From: Nitrospira sp.
GTDB lineage: Bacteria; Nitrospirota; Nitrospiria; Nitrospirales; Nitrospiraceae
Reading direction: 5' to 3'
DNA: 64,000 nt
Assembly: GCA_024998565.1 (NCBI GenBank)
Contig: JACOEM010000015.1
Location: 19,903 to 83,902, forward strand
Of this stretch, positions 61,030 through 64,000 are shown one piece after another (position 1 is the first letter of the stretch; each line of letters starts with the position of its first letter). A program made the position numbers and the translations under genes. Under the pieces are notes generated by a model. That model worked only from the letters and a program-made list of their open reading frames with translations. It made no database searches and was not told where the DNA came from.

Positions 61030-61725
61030 ATGCCCACCCTGTTACTTCGACTGGTCGGTCCTTTGCAGTCTTGGGGAACGACCAGCCGGTTTGATCAGCG
61101 TGATACCGGGAAAGAGCCGAGCAAATCTGGTGTCGTGGGCATACTCGCCGCTGCGATGGGAATTGACCGGGAGAACTGGGACGATCTTCAGCCGCTCACT
61201 CATTTGTCGATGGGGGTCCGTCACGATCGCCCTGGAGTTCCTAAGCGCGACTACCAGACAGCGGGATGTGCCGGAAATGACTCTATCATCAAGGCGGATG
61301 GCAGTCAGTCCAAGGATGGAGTCGTTTCACATCGGTTTTACCTTGCGGATGCCGCATTTCTCGTTGCGTTGGCTGGCAATGACCGTGCACTGCTCGAGAG
61401 AGTTCATGCCGCGTTGCGTGATCCTGTCTGGCCACTGGCTCTGGGGCGGAAATCCTATGTGCCATCCGAGCCAATTTGGATTGAGCACGCTGTGCTAGAT
61501 ATCCCGTTGCTAGAAGCCTTGTCGCGATGGCCATGGATCGCTACATCGCGGAAATGGGAAGCGCTTCCTAAGAAGCTCTTGATCTCCCTCGAATCCGAAG
61601 ATGGCTCCGGCGTCCTCAAAATGGACCAACTGCTGTCTTCTTTTGCTGAACGGCGATTCGGCGCGCGGTTTGTGCGCTCAGAGTGGATTTCGTTTCCGCA
61701 GGAGGTGAAGCATGTTTCTCCATAG
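61030..61725 (+). CDS. casD: Cascade subunit Cas5e (CasD)
   Basis: 231 residues of the RAMP-type Cas5e family. N-terminal 'TLLLRLVGPLQSWGTTSRFD' and 'KEPSKSGVVGILAAAMGIDR' are signature sequences, with 'DYQTAGCAGNDSI' and 'HRFYLADAAFLVALAGNDRA' later. It caps the 5' handle of the crRNA. It starts three bases after the cas7e stop and overlaps cas6e by 14 bases. Confidence 0.95.
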   Translation: MPTLLLRLVGPLQSWGTTSRFDQRDTGKEPSKSGVVGILAAAMGIDRENWDDLQPLTHLSMGVRHDRPGVPKRDYQTAGCAGNDSIIKADGSQSKDGVVSHRFYLADAAFLVALAGNDRALLERVHAALRDPVWPLALGRKSYVPSEPIWIEHAVLDIPLLEALSRWPWIATSRKWEALPKKLLISLESEDGSGVLKMDQLLSSFAERRFGARFVRSEWISFPQEVKHVSP

Positions 61726-62386
61726 AATCCATCTTGATCCACACTGTCGTGAGGCCAGACGCGACTTGGCTGACCCCTATCAGCTTCATGCGAGTCTGTG
61801 TCGAGCATTCAGTCCGCCTGAGCAAAAGTGTCCAGAAGGAGAAGTGCTGTGGCGACATGAGCCAGAAACGGGGTCCGATGGATATCCTCGCGTGCTTGTC
61901 CAAAGCCGCAGGATTCCGAACTGGGATGGTATTGGCGTCAAAGGTTGGCTGGCGCAGGCTGATCCCCCCATTGATCTGAAGAGCCGCCTAAAGTTTGATG
62001 CACTCACTGTCGGCCAGCGCTTTCGATTTAGGTTGCGGGCGAATCCGTGCGTTACTCGAAATGGTAAGCGGCTCGGGTTGCTTCAGCTCGTAGAACAGGA
62101 ACGCTGGATTCAGCGAAAAGGGCAGTCGCATGGGTTTGTGCTTCCAAAACTGTCTTCCTTTGACCTTTCGGAAACGGGGCAAGAACGGGTTGATGTGCGG
62201 GTTTCCCACGAGCGGATGCTAAGCGGACGGCAGCATCAGGGAAACAGTATCCGCATATTCTCGGTCTTGTATGACGGTGTGATGACAGTTACCGACGTGG
62301 ATGCATTTGTGAAGGTGCTGCAGACGGGTATCGGACATGGCAAAGCGTTGGGACTTGGGCTCCTGTCTGTGGCGCCGATAGCTTGA
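61712..62386 (+). CDS. casE: CRISPR RNA endonuclease Cas6e (CasE, Cse3)
   Basis: 224 residues. The N-terminal 'LADPYQLHASLCRAF' holds the His that in Cas6e is part of the catalytic site, and the C-terminal glycine-rich loop is 'LQTGIGHGKALGLGLLSVAP'. It cleaves each repeat at the 3' base of the hairpin and stays bound to the crRNA. The repeat in the adjacent array has a matching short stem. It overlaps cas5e by 14 bases; cas1 starts 24 bases later. Confidence 0.94.
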   Translation: MFLHRIHLDPHCREARRDLADPYQLHASLCRAFSPPEQKCPEGEVLWRHEPETGSDGYPRVLVQSRRIPNWDGIGVKGWLAQADPPIDLKSRLKFDALTVGQRFRFRLRANPCVTRNGKRLGLLQLVEQERWIQRKGQSHGFVLPKLSSFDLSETGQERVDVRVSHERMLSGRQHQGNSIRIFSVLYDGVMTVTDVDAFVKVLQTGIGHGKALGLGLLSVAPIA

Positions 62387-62410
62387 GGAGAAGAAGATTG
62401 GAGCCCCAGC

Positions 62411-63623
<1,213 letters not shown>

Positions 63624-63703
63624 GTGGGTGTCTTTTCGCAAAATCAGTCGGTAGATTTCATGGGCAATGAATTGTCCTGGTAGATCAATGTGATGAAAGA
63701 AGT
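63624..63703 (+). promoter_or_regulatory. CRISPR leader
   Basis: An 80-base AT-richer segment between the cas2 stop and the first repeat. It should hold the array promoter and the recognition site for spacer insertion. A partial IHF-like ATCAA lies at 63684-63688, but the full consensus is not met. Confidence 0.65.
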
Positions 63704-64000
63704 GTGTTCCCCGCGCGAGTGGGGATGAACCGAAATGGCGGATTAGCCCTCTTGCACGCGTGTGGTGTTCCCCGCGCGAGTGGGGATGAACCGTTATTTG
63801 TACTTGTTATATTGCAATCAACAATGTGTTCCCCGCGCGAGTGGGGATGAACCGTCTCTAGGGAAATTTCAGGGGAATGGGTCTGAGTGTTCCCCGCGCG
63901 AGTGGGGATGAACCGTACACGAGAGGTCAAGCATAAAATACGTATTTGTGTTCCCCGCGCGAGTGGGGATGAACCGCACACTGCGAGTGCGGCGCATTGA
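63704..64000 (+). CRISPR. Type I-E CRISPR array, 5 repeats, runs off the right edge
   Basis: Five identical 29-base repeats at 63704-63732, 63765-63793, 63826-63854, 63887-63915 and 63948-63976. The repeat begins GTGTTCCCCGCGCGAG and ends TGGGGATGAACCG. Four complete spacers are each 32 bases (63733-63764, 63794-63825, 63855-63886, 63916-63947); a fifth is cut at base 64000 after 24 bases. The hairpin stem is CCCCGC / GTGGGG with a GCGA loop and one G-U wobble pair where E. coli has G-C. Orientation relative to the leader and cas genes is normal. Spacer targets cannot be judged here. Confidence 0.98.

Noticed and set aside
63733..63947. Self-targeting spacers within this window
   Set aside because: I looked by eye for the spacer sequences elsewhere in the window and saw no match, but a proper alignment was not possible.
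63685..63981. A 98-residue minus-strand frame across the CRISPR array (GSSPLARGT-type repeats)
   Set aside because: It is the translation of CRISPR repeats and spacers, a well-known artefact; no promoter or ribosome-binding site.

Overview
The window is a GC-rich bacterial chromosome segment from a diderm. The gene families (alginate-export-like porin, hopanoid/squalene genes hpnD-hpnE, Mla lipid transport, DUF2934, several PilZ proteins, secreted cysteine-rich repeat proteins) suggest Nitrospirota, most likely a Nitrospira-like organism. That assignment is inference: there is no rRNA or other phylogenetic marker here. I saw no tRNA or rRNA genes.

Layout. 1-8.3 kb: envelope genes, namely a porin cut by the left edge, a secreted unknown, a sterol-desaturase-type hydroxylase, a GT2-GtrA glycosyltransferase, a polytopic membrane protein, an MltC-like lytic transglycosylase and a lone MlaC. 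8.3-16.6 kb: a leftward signalling island of two atypical receiver proteins (one broken by a frameshift), small unknowns, a NarL-type regulator, a multi-PAS hybrid kinase, an Rcp-type receiver and a membrane histidine kinase. 16.7-25.7 kb: ArfB, an RRM protein with a clear terminator, an acyl-CoA desaturase, three PilZ proteins around a lipid A acyltransferase, and an mlaE-mlaF-mlaD-TPR lipoprotein operon. 25.8-34.3 kb: a GspE/PilB ATPase, then the housekeeping operon uppS-cdsA-dxr-rseP-proS. 34.4-43.9 kb: tldD-pmbA, a PEBP protein, a type 4/5 uracil-DNA glycosylase, an overlapping HAD / cobalamin-binding-like / hpnD / hpnE operon, and an SH3 protein. 44.3-54.5 kb: YjbQ, unknowns, a Ser/Thr kinase-PP2C-FHA operon, a PHP phosphatase with a FolB-methyltransferase fusion, intergenic repeats, small unknowns and a metacaspase-like protease. 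55.2-64 kb: a complete type I-E CRISPR-Cas operon (cas3, cse1, cse2, cas7e, cas5e, cas6e, cas1, cas2), a leader, and five identical repeats before the window ends.

Many sigma70-type promoters are visible. Three of them place the -10 box only six bases before the start codon, which predicts leaderless mRNAs. The less expected items are those leaderless starts, an MlaF-like ATPase lacking catalytic residues, the FolB-methyltransferase fusion, heptamer-phased intergenic repeats (one set flanking a nested inverted-repeat element), and two hairpins just before cas3. I found no wholly undescribed multi-gene system; the CRISPR-Cas locus is canonical type I-E.
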